A stretch of 64,000 nucleotides of DNA, taken from Perognathus longimembris pacificus (lineage: Eukaryota; Chordata; Mammalia; Rodentia; Heteromyidae). Position 1 is the stretch's first letter; each line of letters opens with the position of its first letter. The notes beneath the pieces were generated by a model that was not told the origin of the DNA, ran no database searches, and saw only the letters and a program-made list of their open reading frames with translations. The translations under genes were made by a program, and so were the position numbers. Of this stretch, positions 10,440 through 20,570 are shown piece by piece. Location: positions 57,557,708 through 57,621,707 of the forward strand of contig NC_063170.1 of assembly GCF_023159225.1 (NCBI RefSeq), written 5' to 3'.

Positions 10440-11255
10440 ATTCACTGCATTATTTATCTCCTCCTTCTTATAACTGCACTTAAAATGTAGGGAGGAAGGT
10501 TGGAGATATTTTAAATGAGGTGTTTGGATTCTTCTATGATATTTGGTTTCCACCATTTCCTTGTGCTGGATTGTTGTCTGGAAGCTGACATAGACAGTTA
10601 TTTTCAAAGATATTCTTTCAACCTGAGAAATTCATTTGCCCATCCACAAACTGTACTCTGAGCACTGTTGACACCTCAGGCTCAAAATATCAGCATGATT
10701 CTGCTGGAGTCATGACCATGAAGCACTTTGCCCTGCTGGAAATAGTCAGCAGTTTTGTGGGCCATCTGAATGGCACGGGACATCAATCAAACATAAGGAG
10801 TCATGGCATTCATCAGTTTGAGTTTCCAGGAGAGCTGTCATCTTTATTATGTCCTTGGGTACAAATTTCATTCACAAACACAGCGTCAGATGCACTAGCT
10901 TTGTCTTTGGGGAACCATTCTGTGGGACTGGCCCAGCAGGAGAAGTGATTTGGAAACGGAAAAGGATGTTGAGGAACTGACACATCTGGAGCTGAGGTCC
11001 CACCAAAGCCAAAAAAAAAAAAAAAAAAAAAATGCTTCAAAAGGCATCGAGCCAAATATTAGCGAAGTAGATGAGTTGATGTGTTTTGGGATATACACAT
11101 TCACCCTTTATTTGTCAGCAACTAACTTCTCTTGACCAAGCTCTGACTTTCTGTGATTAGTGATGCGACCTCTGATATTGAGATTTTTGCATCATCACCC
11201 TGGCTCTTTCCCCAAGCTTAATCTTAGGTGATATTACAGTTCTTCCTATGTGCTG
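10440..11255. other. Unassigned non-coding DNA
   Basis: No recognised element, apart from an A20-type run at about 11011-11031 after caccaaagcc. That run may be the tail of an unidentified retrocopy. Confidence 0.4.
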
Positions 11256-11257
11256 AA

Positions 11258-11342
11258 TGGGTGCTATTTCCTTCCTTCCTTCCTCCTTCCTTCCCTTTCT
11301 TCTCTTCTTTTCCTCCTTCCTTCCCTTTCTTCCTTCTTTTAT
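11258..11342. repeat. (TTCC)n / pyrimidine-rich tract
   Basis: TTCC units mixed with TTTC and TCTT, almost entirely pyrimidine on the plus strand. Confidence 0.9.
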
Positions 11343-11359
11343 GTAAGTACTTTAAATTT

Positions 11360-11580
11360 ATAAGCCAATTAAATCCCCAATCTTATAAGGTAAATATAAT
11401 TATGATCACCTTCATTTTGTAGATAACAAAACTAAGGTAGAGAGGTGGCGCAGATTTTTTTTCTGCGTCACGCAGCATACGGATGACGGAGTCTGAACAT
11501 GAACTCAGGAAGCCTTGTGTCTGAGTCTTTTTTTTTTTTTTAACACCTATTGATGCACAGCCCTCAGTAAAGCATTTAAA
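11360..11580 (-). mobile_element. MIR SINE
   Basis: Antisense MIR: ttaaatccccaatcttataa, ggtaaatataattatgatca, cattttgtagataacaaaac, taaggtagagagg, then a tRNA-related part near 11495-11515. A T-run (11528-11541) interrupts the end. Confidence 0.65.
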
Positions 11581-11694
11581 CAACTATGCCAGAAGCTTGG
11601 CTCTAGAATAACAGGGGCTCAGGGGTTCCGTGGCTGCTCCATTATCTGCAACATGTAACTCATCGCGCTCTCAGCTTCCTCTCCTTCTATAATT

Positions 11695-11870
11695 CTTTTA
11701 TAATGAAGCCTAATTTACATACAGCAAGATTCACCCTTTTGTGTGCACTCTGTAAATGTCTGGCAAGTGTATACGCCATCACCATACTTAAGATAGGATA
11801 GTTGGGGCACCTTGAAAATTTCCCCCTTGCCCTTTGATAGCCAATCCTGGTCCCCACTGCAGCCCAGAGA
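11695..11870 (-). mobile_element. Ancient L1M 3' fragment
   Basis: Reverse-strand match in order to the eutherian L1M 3' terminal pattern: aagattcacccttttgtgtg, then aagtgtatacgccatcacca, then a cc-rich segment. Confidence 0.5.
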
Positions 11871-11955
11871 ACACAGGGTTTTAGTTAGGTGTCCGTGACT
11901 TCCACCGGATCCTTGAGTGAAATTCAAGAACAGCATTTGGAATATAGGAGGAAAT

Positions 11956-11958
<3 letters not shown>

Positions 11959-11997
<39 letters not shown>
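11959..11997. repeat. (GT)n microsatellite
   Basis: Perfect GT repeat of about 19.5 units. Confidence 0.97.
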
Positions 11998-11998
<1 letters not shown>

Positions 11999-12224
11999 CT
12001 AATTTCAAGCTGAAATCTAGCAGTCTTTCAGCTATGAGTATAGTTTACAAACCACAGAATCCTGATCTGCCTGTGACATGACCACCAATGGAAAGCACAT
12101 ATAACATATTACGGTGCATAACTATATTGTGAAATGTGGCTTTTCCTGCTGGCAACTCGGACATGACAGTCAGGAGAACCATCCCCAGAAGCTGCATTTT
12201 ACCACATGAGTAAGCAAAAGCACT

Positions 12225-12312
12225 TTGCTGGTTGTGCAGTACTGGGAACTGAACTCAGGACCTAGCAGTGCTTTCTAGGCAAGCACTCTACCACCTGGGC
12301 CATGCCTCCCCA
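12225..12312 (-). mobile_element. ID SINE
   Basis: Antisense tRNA-Ala-type arm: gaactgaactcaggacc, gcaagcactctaccacctgg, gccatgcctcccc. Confidence 0.65.
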
Positions 12313-12364
12313 AACCAGTTCCTTTGTTTTCTATCAGTGTCATTTAAGTTTAGTTTTAAAATAC

Positions 12365-12740
12365 GTTTTAAATTTTATTTATTTAACTTTATTGTAAAGG
12401 TGATATACAGAGGGGTTATAGTTAAGTCAGGTAATGAGAACACAGTCTCTTCTCGTTTTCTCCCATTTTTTTCCCTCTTGACCCCCCCCCAATCCACCAC
12501 AAGTTACATAGTTTATTTTCAACATAGTTAATATGTTTATTCTGACAAAGGATCCATAGCTTTCCAGAGCCTGTTCTACAAAACTCAAGTTTGGGTAAAG
12601 TAAGCCAGTGGTAATGTATTCTATCATGGCAACAACAAAGAAACAAGATATACAAGCATGCAAAAAAACAACGACTTCTGCAATTCATCAAGGCAACATT
12701 TCTGCACAATGAAACATACAGAGACCAATAAGATTCCATT
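12365..12740 (-). mobile_element. Rodent L1-type 3' end, copy A
   Basis: The first part (ttattgtaaaggtgatatac, agaggggttatag, gtcaggtaatgag) is clearly homologous to the antisense sequence starting at 57,064 and, in the opposite orientation, to 61,840-61,925. The shared terminus reads gtaacccctctgtacatc followed by an A-rich aataaa end. Assignment to an L1 3' UTR is inference from that terminus and from the longer copy B. Confidence 0.55.
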
Positions 12741-12744
12741 AATT

Positions 12745-13665
12745 CCCAGAAGCATGTAGGAATTGCAGACTTTTTTTTCCCTTAAAACTAACTGTGGAAG
12801 CCGAGTTGCTCATTGCGGCAGATTCAGGCCTTTGCCCTCTGGGAGCACTGCTCAACAGCGCCATCTGCCTTTTCCCAGACCATCTGCATGGACAGCTCCT
12901 ACAGCCCTTAGCAACTGTCACAGGGATTGACAGACTCAGACAGAGGAGCTCAAGATGGATCTACCTGCCTAACAAGCATGCCAAAATACTGCAAAAATTA
13001 ATAAGTAAATAAGTAGAAAATTGCCAAAGGGGATTGGGTTAATATCTGAAGCTAGTGTCACATGGCAAAACTAAAAGGATGAGTGTAAGATTCTAAGTCA
13101 CAAATAACACCGGGCAACATAAATATATATTCAGAGACGTTGTTGATCGTAACTTTGCCTTTCAGCATTTCAGCAATCAGGCCTTTCATTTCTACCATCA
13201 GTCCTGGGTATCCACATACCTTTGTCCCTGCTACTTGCCGGTTCATTGCTTGAGCAAACAGGGAAAGGGTAAGGTGTGCTGTTGCTTTAAAAGACTTCCA
13301 TCCTCTTCTCCAGTTTCTCAGCATTACTGTCTCCTCTCCATAGGAAACCTCGCCTTGGTGGTCTTCCCACCATGCTTTCTGCACAATACACCTGCTGTCC
13401 CCGGCCCCCCACTCAGCTCCCTTGCATGTAAATTCCTTAAGCCCATTATTTTCACACTTGAGCCACAGTCACCTGGGCGGGCCTTGGGAGTAGTCTGATC
13501 ACACAGCTCCCCCTGCTGGCCATGAGGGAAAGTTCACACCCACAGCACAATGTAAAATAGTAAAGATTGGACTCTGTAAATCTTATTACAAGATTTGCAA
13601 TGCAAGAACACATACGACCTTCCTTTGGCCCCACTGGGCACAATGGCTTCAACTGAAAGGGTCCT
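12745..13665. other. Unassigned non-coding DNA
   Basis: No recognised repeats. A reverse frame of 108 codons (13,058-13,384) and a forward one of 87 codons overlap each other, and neither resembles a known protein. Confidence 0.4.
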
Positions 13666-13680
13666 TTAAAAGACTGGTAA

Positions 13681-13883
13681 CGGGCTGGGGATATGGCCTA
13701 GTGGCAAGAGTGCCTGCCTCATATACATGAGGCCCTGGGTTCGATTCCCCAGCACCACATATACAGAAAATGGCCAGAAGTGGCGCTGTGGCTCAAGTGG
13801 CAGAGTGCTAGCCTTGAGTAAAAAGAAGCCAGGGACAGTGCTCAGGCCCTGAGTCCAAGCCCCAGAACTGGCAAAAAAAAAAA
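13681..13883 (+). mobile_element. IDL-Geo SINE, full length, very recent type
   Basis: Intact A box tggcctagtgg and B box ggttcgattcc in the left arm, then a Geo arm ending ccagaactggc and an uninterrupted A15 tail. A perfect 13-bp target duplication (aaaagactggtaa) lies at 13,668-13,680 and 13,884-13,896. The clean tail and repeats suggest one of the youngest insertions here. Confidence 0.96.
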
Positions 13884-13896
13884 AAAAGACTGGTAA

Positions 13897-14828
13897 GTAT
13901 GCTACCATTTCAATCTCAAGTGAATTAAAGGCGGGATTCCAAGTCTCATCCTCATGACTGTAAATAAGACATCATCAGTATTCTGTGATGACTTCAGAAT
14001 TCAAGGGGTGAAGCGATAAATCATCACAGATCCAAAGCAAGTTAGTGGGTGAGCTCAGAGTGAACCCTAGAGGACATGCCCAGTTGGGCCCACCATACCA
14101 TGTTGCCCTCTCTTTAATGCTGGAAAGGGGGGAAAAAAACACAAAAACACCAAAAACCTGCCACCAGGTGTTAATTTATTCCAAAGTCTATGTCATGTTA
14201 GGCCTTTATGCCTGCACAGCTTTTGCTGAAGTTTTACAAAGAACACAGGCTGTTTCCTGAGCCTTGCACGCAAAGACAGCTTCAAGGGCTTGGTACTTAA
14301 AATGGGGCCTGTTCCATGCCCACCTCAGAGGGTAAAAAAACAGCCTAGGTTCGCGGCCTCCAGCCCATGCTAGAAGATAGAAACCTTCCTTCCTCCTCCA
14401 GTTAAGCGTGGCACCTGAACCTTCGGAACTGTAGTGGAAAGCCTTATATCACTGTGGGTCTGAATCAGACTTAAAACATTCTTAACTTCTTTTTAAAAAG
14501 TGTTTCACTACATAGCCCCAGCAGGTGTCAAACTCATGATCTTCCTGGAGGTCATCTTAGGATGAAGGAAAGAATAGGAGGTTATGATTTTCCTTTCAGT
14601 TTGGAGCTCTCCCTGCTTTGGAAACTTGCATGTTAGGCAAGTAGCATTCCTTTTGCTCTTTTTCATTATTGTAGCTAGCAAGAAAGTTGGGTAAATGTTA
14701 AAGATCAATTTCTCAGCTAACAACAAATTATTTACATTCTGCAGCTCACAAAGCTTGTAATAAAGAAAAGCTAATTGCTTTTATCAATAGTCTCAAGCTT
14801 TCCAGCATTAATTATCCAATCCAATGCA
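13897..14828. other. Unassigned DNA with a small antisense B1 fragment
   Basis: At about 14,490-14,555 the sequence cactacatagccccagcagg, then gtcaaactcatgatcttcct matches antisense B1. The rest shows no recognised feature. Confidence 0.4.
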
Positions 14829-14829
14829 A

Positions 14830-15245
14830 GGAATGGGGCCAGCATGCCTATAACACCAGCGGTGGATGCCAAAGTAGGCAGATGGCAGTTGCAAGCAGAA
14901 GGACAGACTCTGGTGGGGCATGCATGCAATCCTTTCTACATGGGAGGCTCAGAGGAGGAGGATCATGGCTTGAGGTCAGTCTAAGCATATAGTTGAGACC
15001 ACTTCTCAACCAAGAGCTGGGCATATGTCTATCATCCCAGCTATATTGAGAGGATCATGATTCCAGGACAGTCCTGGCTGAGAAGTCCTCAAGACCCCAT
15101 CTCAATAGGAGCTGGGTATGGTGGTTCACATCTGTCAACCCAGCTATGATGGAAAGCCTAAAGTAGGCAGCTGTGGTATTCAAGTGCACTATGTGGAAAG
15201 TGAGATCTTATTTCTCAAAATAAAAGGGAGGAAATAAAGAAATAA
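14830..15245 (+). mobile_element. Multimeric B1-like SINE cluster
   Basis: Three consecutive 7SL/B1-like monomers in the same orientation start near 14,915 (ggtggggcatgcatgcaatc), 15,013 (gctgggcatatgtctatcat) and 15,113 (gctgggtatggtggttcaca). A more degenerate fourth may lie at 14,838. Spacing is about 100 bp with short A-rich or caat links, ending in an A-rich tail at 15,215-15,245. Confidence 0.55.
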
Positions 15246-15309
15246 ATAACACACATGCAATTGACAGGGAAGCTCTATTGTCTTTTAAAGGTCTTCAGAA
15301 CCTGTAGGC

Positions 15310-15530
15310 AGTAAGAGACAGCAGCTCAGAGTACCATGGCTCTGGGCTTACTCTTCTCTCTCTGATGACTGGCTCTGCTTCTGCATGGCGGTGTGACCTT
15401 GAACATGTTACAAACCTCTCTGTTCTCAATAGCCTCAATGGAGACAGCAATATCTCTTATATCTGTGAAGGTTTAAATGAGTTAACACCTGTAAGGTGCT
15501 AAACAGGGTTCCTGACAGTGGCTAGGAATC
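15310..15530 (+). mobile_element. MIR SINE
   Basis: Sense MIR: ggctctgcttctgcatggcg, gtgtgaccttgaacatgtta, caaacctctctgttctcaat, ggtttaaatgagttaacacc, tgtaaggtgctaaacagg. Confidence 0.72.
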
Positions 15531-15744
15531 TTTTGGTTTTTTAAAAGTTAGGAGCATGCAGGATCATTTAAAATGAAAGCCTAGGTTTTATCACCCCCCC
15601 CCATCCTCTAAAAAGTATTATACTTATTGCTAGAGGCTAGAAAATCATCAAGCAATGTTTGCTACCACTAAAATAAATTAAGATGACATTTTGAACCACT
15701 AGTACGTTTTCTTTGAGGAAAAACAACCTAGGAATTTTTCCTCT

Positions 15745-16110
15745 GAATATTTAAACATGACAAAAACACATAACAAAACTTACCATGTAAACCAGTGTTA
15801 GGTGAGCAATTATTTTGTACTAAGTACAAACATATTGTGTGCAACCAGTACCCCCATCCATTTCCAGTAGAGTTTCCCTTTCCCACACTCTGTACCCACA
15901 AGCCCTTCGCCCCATTTAAGTTCCCTCAGTGACTCTCACTGTACCAGGTCTCCATAGAAGCTGAGTCATAGAGTGTTTGCCTGCTTATTCCATATCCTCA
16001 TGATTTATCCATATTTGGGATGTGTAAGAATTTCACTCATTTTAAAAGCTAAACAATGTTTTACTGTACATATATGCTTAATTGTTACACACTTTACTTA
16101 TGACCAAGTT
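15745..16110 (-). mobile_element. Ancient L1M 3' fragment
   Basis: Reverse-strand L1M 3' pattern: gtgtgcaaccagtaccccca, then a run of short cc-rich blocks, then atttatccatatttgggatg and tgtttactgtacatatatgc-like blocks near 16,055. Confidence 0.5.
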
Positions 16111-16283
16111 GCAGTGTTGCACACTTGACATAGATTTCCTGCAGGTCACTTTGCCTGTCAAATACAGTGGGTTCTTACAGTATTATTATCACAACCTCAA
16201 CCACCCAAATCTACCACGCTCCTCCTCACTATATCCCAAAGCAAGGGAAACGAGAGAAAATAGGAATTGATGTTAAATGTATA

Positions 16284-16437
16284 AAGCTAAGAATGGGAAT
16301 CCCTGCATGGGTAATCGACCATCAGTCCTTAGTACAGTGAAGCTAAGGATGGGAATCCCTGCATGGGTAATCGACCATCAGTCCTTAGTACAGTGAAGCT
16401 AAGGATGGGAATCCCTGCATGGGTAATCGACCATCAG
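16284..16437. repeat. 56-bp minisatellite, 2.75 copies
   Basis: Units start at 16,284, 16,340 and 16,396, exactly 56 bp apart. Each begins aagctaag(g/a)atgggaatcc and contains gcatgggtaatcgaccatca. Copies 1 and 2 differ at one base, and copy 3 stops after 42 bases at ccatcag. This is a recent local duplication of otherwise single-copy-looking sequence. Confidence 0.97.
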
Positions 16438-16744
16438 CTCTGATCATCTGTCCATTGGACTTAAGCTGCTTGAATGTTCAACAATGAACCAAGAGAAAAC
16501 AGTTCCACAAGTGTGCACGATGTATAAAATATTGGCACTGTAGGCAATATCTAAACAGTATAGTTAGTACTCTTATTCTTTCTTGCTTCTTTTTTGTTTT
16601 GTTTGGTTTGGTTCTGGGAAGAAAACTATAAAATGGAAGGCTATCTTTCCACTTTGGGATAGATAGCTTTTATTTGAATGTAGGGGGCTATGTGTATTCA
16701 CTAATGTTCTTCATTGCTAGTTACATAACTTTGAATTTTGGTGG

Positions 16745-17090
16745 CACGGGGGTTTCCTCTTGGGGCTTTCCACTTGCTAGGCAGAGGCTCTACTGATTGA
16801 GCCATACCTCCAGCCCTTTTTGCTCTCATTGTTTCTGAGATGGGGGGGGGGCGAATCTCACTTCTTGTCAGAGCTGGTCTGTACTACAATTTTCCTATTT
16901 ATGATGTCCACTGTAGCTTGGATTATAGGAATACACCACCCCACCCAGCTATGGGCTGTGATAAGGAGTCTCAAACACTTTTTGCCCAAGCAGACTTTTG
17001 AATTGCAATTGTATCTCAGCTGCCTAAGTAACTGCCTAAGTAACCACGATGACAGACAGGAACTGATGCTCAACTCAAGTGTTTTGAAAA
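16745..17090 (-). mobile_element. B1-ID composite SINE, antisense, with extra B1 arm
   Basis: ID arm antisense at about 16,770-16,818 (gctctactgattgagccata, cctccagccc), B1 arm to about 16,950 (ggattataggaatacaccac, cccacccagct), then another B1-like stretch to about 17,085. A G10 run lies at 16,842-16,851. Confidence 0.6.
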
Positions 17091-17094
17091 TCTG

Positions 17095-17483
17095 TAACAG
17101 GATATACCCCCATCCTATCTCTACCTGACCAGTCAATGTGAATTTACACAAATGTGCACAAACCCAAATGTGATTACCTTTACTAGTAGGTATTCTCTTG
17201 CCTTTCTTCTGAGTTCACTGTAATGATCCTTGGGTTTTGCAGGCTCTGGGCTGACATCATCTTTTTCTTTCCCACATTCTTTCTTCTGGATTCCTCATCC
17301 AAGCCTGGAACACAGAGCAAAGCAGTTCCTTCACTTCCGTAGGCACATGGGACTGGCCATTCATCTTAAGTCCGTGACAATTCCAATCTATTTCTAATGG
17401 CTAACTGCTGTTTAATGACAGCTGGAGAAATTCACCTAATCAGATAAGATTTAGATTAGAACTCCCTCAAAAGACAGAAGCAA
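17095..17483. other. Unassigned non-coding DNA
   Basis: Nothing recognised before the SINE target repeat. Confidence 0.4.
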
Positions 17484-17494
17484 CAGAGGCTGCT

Positions 17495-17698
17495 TTTTTT
17501 GTGTGTGCCAGTTCTGGGCCTTGGACTCAGGGCCTGAGCACTGTACCTGGCTTCTTTTTGCTCAAGGCTAGCACTCTGCTACTTGAGCCACAGTTCCACT
17601 TCTGGCTGTTTTCTGTAAATATGTGGTGCTGAGGAATCGAACCCAGGGCTTCATGTATATGAGACAAGCACTCTTGCCACTAGGCTATATTCCCAGCG
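17495..17698 (-). mobile_element. IDL-Geo SINE, full length
   Basis: Antisense copy with a short T7 tail, an intact left-arm B box (ggttcgattcc), and a perfect 11-bp target duplication (cagaggctgct) at 17,484-17,494 and 17,699-17,709. An extra aat in the junction (tgtaaatatgtgg) is specific to this copy. Confidence 0.94.
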
Positions 17699-17709
17699 CA
17701 GAGGCTGCT

Positions 17710-18135
17710 CTTAACAACTGAAGATACCCTATGATTTGGTTTCTCTGACAACACATCTCACTGAATATTTTGTGTCAGACCTTCCCAGCCTTTAGAAGAG
17801 TCTGAAATCTAAATTTGCTACAGTCAGGGCTGGCTGAGTGGCAGAAAGCACTCAAAAGCATACGGCCTAAGAATCACGTGTATCTCAGAATTACTGTTAC
17901 CAGTATGGCCCCTCTGATCACCAGCTGTGATGAGAATGCAACATATGGTGAATACTGATGAAATTTAGGGTGTGCATCATGCTGTATGCTACCTTTATTT
18001 ATATGTATTTGTCATGCTAACAGGGAACATCAAACAGCTTTGCCCCAGAAGCTGTGCTGACCCCTTGCCAACGGCAAGACCAAACTGCTTCTCACACACC
18101 AGGTTGTAAAAACGGGACAAGGAATAGATGGAGCA
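17710..18135. other. Unassigned non-coding DNA
   Basis: No recognised repeat or exon. Confidence 0.4.
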
Positions 18136-18139
18136 TTCA

Positions 18140-18303
18140 TTGGAGCTAGTGCTCTACCACTTTGAGCCACAGCACCACTCTTGAATTCCTGGTGGTTAAT
18201 TAGAGATAAGACTTTCCTGCCCAGGCAGGCTTTGAGCTACAGTCCTCAGATCTCAGCTTCCTGGGTATCTAGGATTACAAGCATGAGCCAGGGGCCCAGC
18301 CCC
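18140..18303 (-). mobile_element. B1-Geo composite SINE, 3'-truncated
   Basis: Antisense copy that starts inside the Geo arm (gctctaccactttgagccac), passes the linker ggtggttaattagagataag and ends with the B1 arm (gtctaggattacaagcatga-like). Confidence 0.75.
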
Positions 18304-18459
18304 AATCTGTTTGAACCATGCAATATTGTAAGGGCTGAGCTACAAATCAAAGCATCGTAGGGATTCAAGCCTTATTATAAGGCACTATTTTTCAGTATAC
18401 TTTTAGGAGGAAAGCAGATTATTTAGGGAAAAAATAGATGATTTTTCCCAGCATGGGAA

Positions 18460-18578
18460 TTAATTGCCAAAAAGCTAAAAATGGAGAGGTGACTCAAGTG
18501 GTAGAGTGCTAGCCTTGAGCAAAACAGCTCAAGGATAGCTCCCAATGCCTGAGTTCAACTCCCAGACCAGTACCCCTC
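18460..18578 (+). mobile_element. B1-Geo right half (5'-truncated)
   Basis: Linker attaattgccaaaaagctaa followed by gtgactcaagtggtagagtg, ctagccttgagcaaaa and gcctgagttcaactccc. The B1 arm is missing. Confidence 0.75.
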
Positions 18579-18769
18579 CTGGTTTCCTGTCTGCATGAAG
18601 TAGCATTGCCAAGGAAATCTGTGTTTATTTGAAAACCTCAGAAACAGAAACAGGATGGACAGTACTGCAAAAGAAGATGAGAGGAGAAGTGAATGAAGAG
18701 GGTTATAGGAATCTATTTTATAGTGATTCTCTAGGGAGAAACCTATCTTAAGATCCTGGAACACATGGA

Positions 18770-18808
18770 GCTCCAGTGGCACAAACGGTTAGCGCGCGGT
18801 ACTTATAA
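18770..18808 (+). pseudogene. tRNA-Ile(UAU) 5'-half retropseudogene
   Basis: These 39 bases match the 5' half of mammalian tRNA-Ile(UAU), from acceptor-strand gctccag through the D arm (ggttagcgcgc) to anticodon loop cttataa. I count two differences from the parent as I recall it: one in the D stem (gcgc to gcac) and one in the D loop. The 3' half is absent. A 17-bp direct repeat (taagatcctggaacaca) lies at 18,749-18,765 and 18,806-18,822, overlapping the tRNA end by three bases (taa). Four bases (tgga, 18,766-18,769) separate the left repeat from tRNA position 1. There is no A tail. It cannot encode a tRNA. I read it as retroposition of a tRNA half cut in the anticodon loop; a truncated reverse transcript is the alternative. 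Confidence 0.88.
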
Positions 18809-18924
18809 GATCCTGGAACACACTAATATGCAAATGGAATGAGGACACAATTCACACTTCTAATTCAGTAAATGATATTATGACATTAGGTCAAACTCAT
18901 GGTTTCACTGAGTGAGGGTAGATG

Positions 18925-19275
18925 ACTTTTGATTTTGCAAGGACTGCCATTACCAAATACCATAGATGGAGTGGCTTATACCATGGAAATGCACTTTCTG
19001 GTGGCTGGAGGTCAGTGCAAGGTCATTGGAAGGATTAGGCTTCTCTTCTGGGCATGCTCTCCACATAGGCATCACTAATGTCTCCCTGTGTGTCCATTTC
19101 CTCTTCTATCAAGGGATTTAAATCAGACTGTATAGGGTTTGTCCTAAGAGTCTCATTTTACCTCAACACCAGTTTAAAGGCTCTATGTTCAAATACAGTT
19201 ACTTATGAGTTGCAAAGGATTAGGGCCCCATTAGATATATTTTATGGGGACACAATGTGGTCGCTAACATGCACT
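18925..19275 (-). mobile_element. MLT1-type ERVL-MaLR LTR
   Basis: Reversed LTR blocks in order: ggactgccattaccaaatac, gtggcttataccatggaaat, tggctggaggtcagtgcaag, a middle section, then ggattagggccccattagat and ttttatggggacacaatgtg. Short, solo and old. Confidence 0.65.
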
Positions 19276-19362
19276 GAATAATTAGTTCTGATACCAAAGC
19301 AATGAAAGTCCAGGCCCCAGAAAAGTAATGCGTAGTTTCATTGACAAAAAAAGTTGAATCCC

Positions 19363-19580
19363 AGGCTGGAAATGTGGCTTAGTGGTAGAGTACTTGCCTA
19401 GAATGCATAATGCCCCAGGTTCAATTCCTCAGCACCACGTAAGCAGAAAAAACCGAAGTGCCACTGTGGCTCAAGTGGTAGAGTGCTAGCCTTGAGCAAA
19501 AGGAATCCAGGGACAGTGCTCAGGCCCTGAGTTCAAGCCCCAGGACTGGCAAACAAAACAAAACAAAACAAAACAAAAAA
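19363..19580 (+). mobile_element. IDL-Geo SINE
   Basis: Full dimer with decayed left-arm B box (ggttcaattcc) and a patterned (CAAAA)n tail. Possible target repeat: gttgaa at about 19,353 and 19,583. Older than the copies with plain A tails. Confidence 0.92.
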
Positions 19581-19849
19581 CTGTTGAAGTCTTCGAATTC
19601 AGGAACCTAAGCAGTTACTATAGGCTTTAGATTAGAAACAAAAAAGGGAGAGGAGAGTTGTGACTCAATAAACTCAATGCTCTAAAGTACAGGTCAGAAA
19701 ATGACTGCTCGCTGGTTAAATCCAGCCTGTAGCTGATATTCTATGATTTCTACTTGATTTCTAGTGTATCTTGTGTCATATAAAAAGGTCCACTTTCCTT
19801 TACCCAATCACTCGGCTCTTTATTCTGACCCACTTTGCAATTCCTCTTC

Positions 19850-20235
19850 ACCCAGTAACACAGTGTCTTGATTATTCTGGCTTCATAATACACCATGATA
19901 GTTAGACAAAGGCGTCATAATTTTGCAAAAATTTCTTACTACAGTATTACATTTTCATTCCAGTTTTAGAACGCTGCTTGAATTTTTATTTAGAATTGTA
20001 ATGAATTTATATATATTTGTAAATGTTCTACATTATTTACAACAATCTCCATTCTTTCTATGAATATGGTACACCTTGTCTTTTCTTTCAGTGCTTTGGT
20101 GATTTCTTTAAAAAAAAAAAAGCAAACCTTATGATATTGCATCTTCTATTAGATATTAAGCTTTCACTATACCAGTTTTCTTTATGGACTCCAAATACAC
20201 CAAGTTATTTTCATCCTGGGACTCTTATCTTTGCA
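19850..20235 (-). mobile_element. Ancient L1 fragment, ORF2-region type
   Basis: Reverse-strand resemblance to the 3' part of L1 ORF2: gtcttgattattctggcttc at the left, ttggtgatttctttaaaaaa near 20,097. It carries many stops and is highly diverged. Confidence 0.4.
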
Positions 20236-20284
20236 ACTTTCTTCTTCTAGAAACGTATTCCAGTTACTCTTCAGAACTGGCCCC

Positions 20285-20570
20285 GCAGCTCGGGGATCCT
20301 CTGTCTCAGAGAAACCATCTCTGATCACCTCAGAACACCCTTCCAATCATATATCATGGCTCATGTCCTTGGTTTCTCCATGGCACTTACCATATCATTT
20401 GCAAGGACCCTCTTTAACTTTCTATAGGCATTTCTCCACAATGGAGACTAAACTCTACACGATGCAAGGCTGCGCTGTCTTGTTCTTTCCTATGTCTATG
20501 GTACCGACAACACATCTGGCACACAGTTACTGCTCAATGTTTGCCGAATAGATGAGTAAATGAATGATTC
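20285..20570 (+). mobile_element. LINE L2 3' end
   Basis: gaaaccatctctgatcacct, cacttaccatatcatttg, an atggagactaaactc block, cacatctggcacacagttac, tgctcaatgtttgccgaata and terminal gaatga match the L2 3' signature in order. Confidence 0.65.

Noticed and set aside
13690..13760. Functional tRNA-Ala gene from the A/B boxes
   Set aside because: The boxes belong to the left arm of IDL-Geo, and the sequence does not fold into a cloverleaf with an acceptor stem.
16284..16437. CRISPR-like array
   Set aside because: Contiguous tandem units without spacers in a mammalian genome. It is a minisatellite.
19680..19800. hAT or other DNA-transposon relic
   Set aside because: A loose resemblance (aaatccagcctgt) is too short to support a call.
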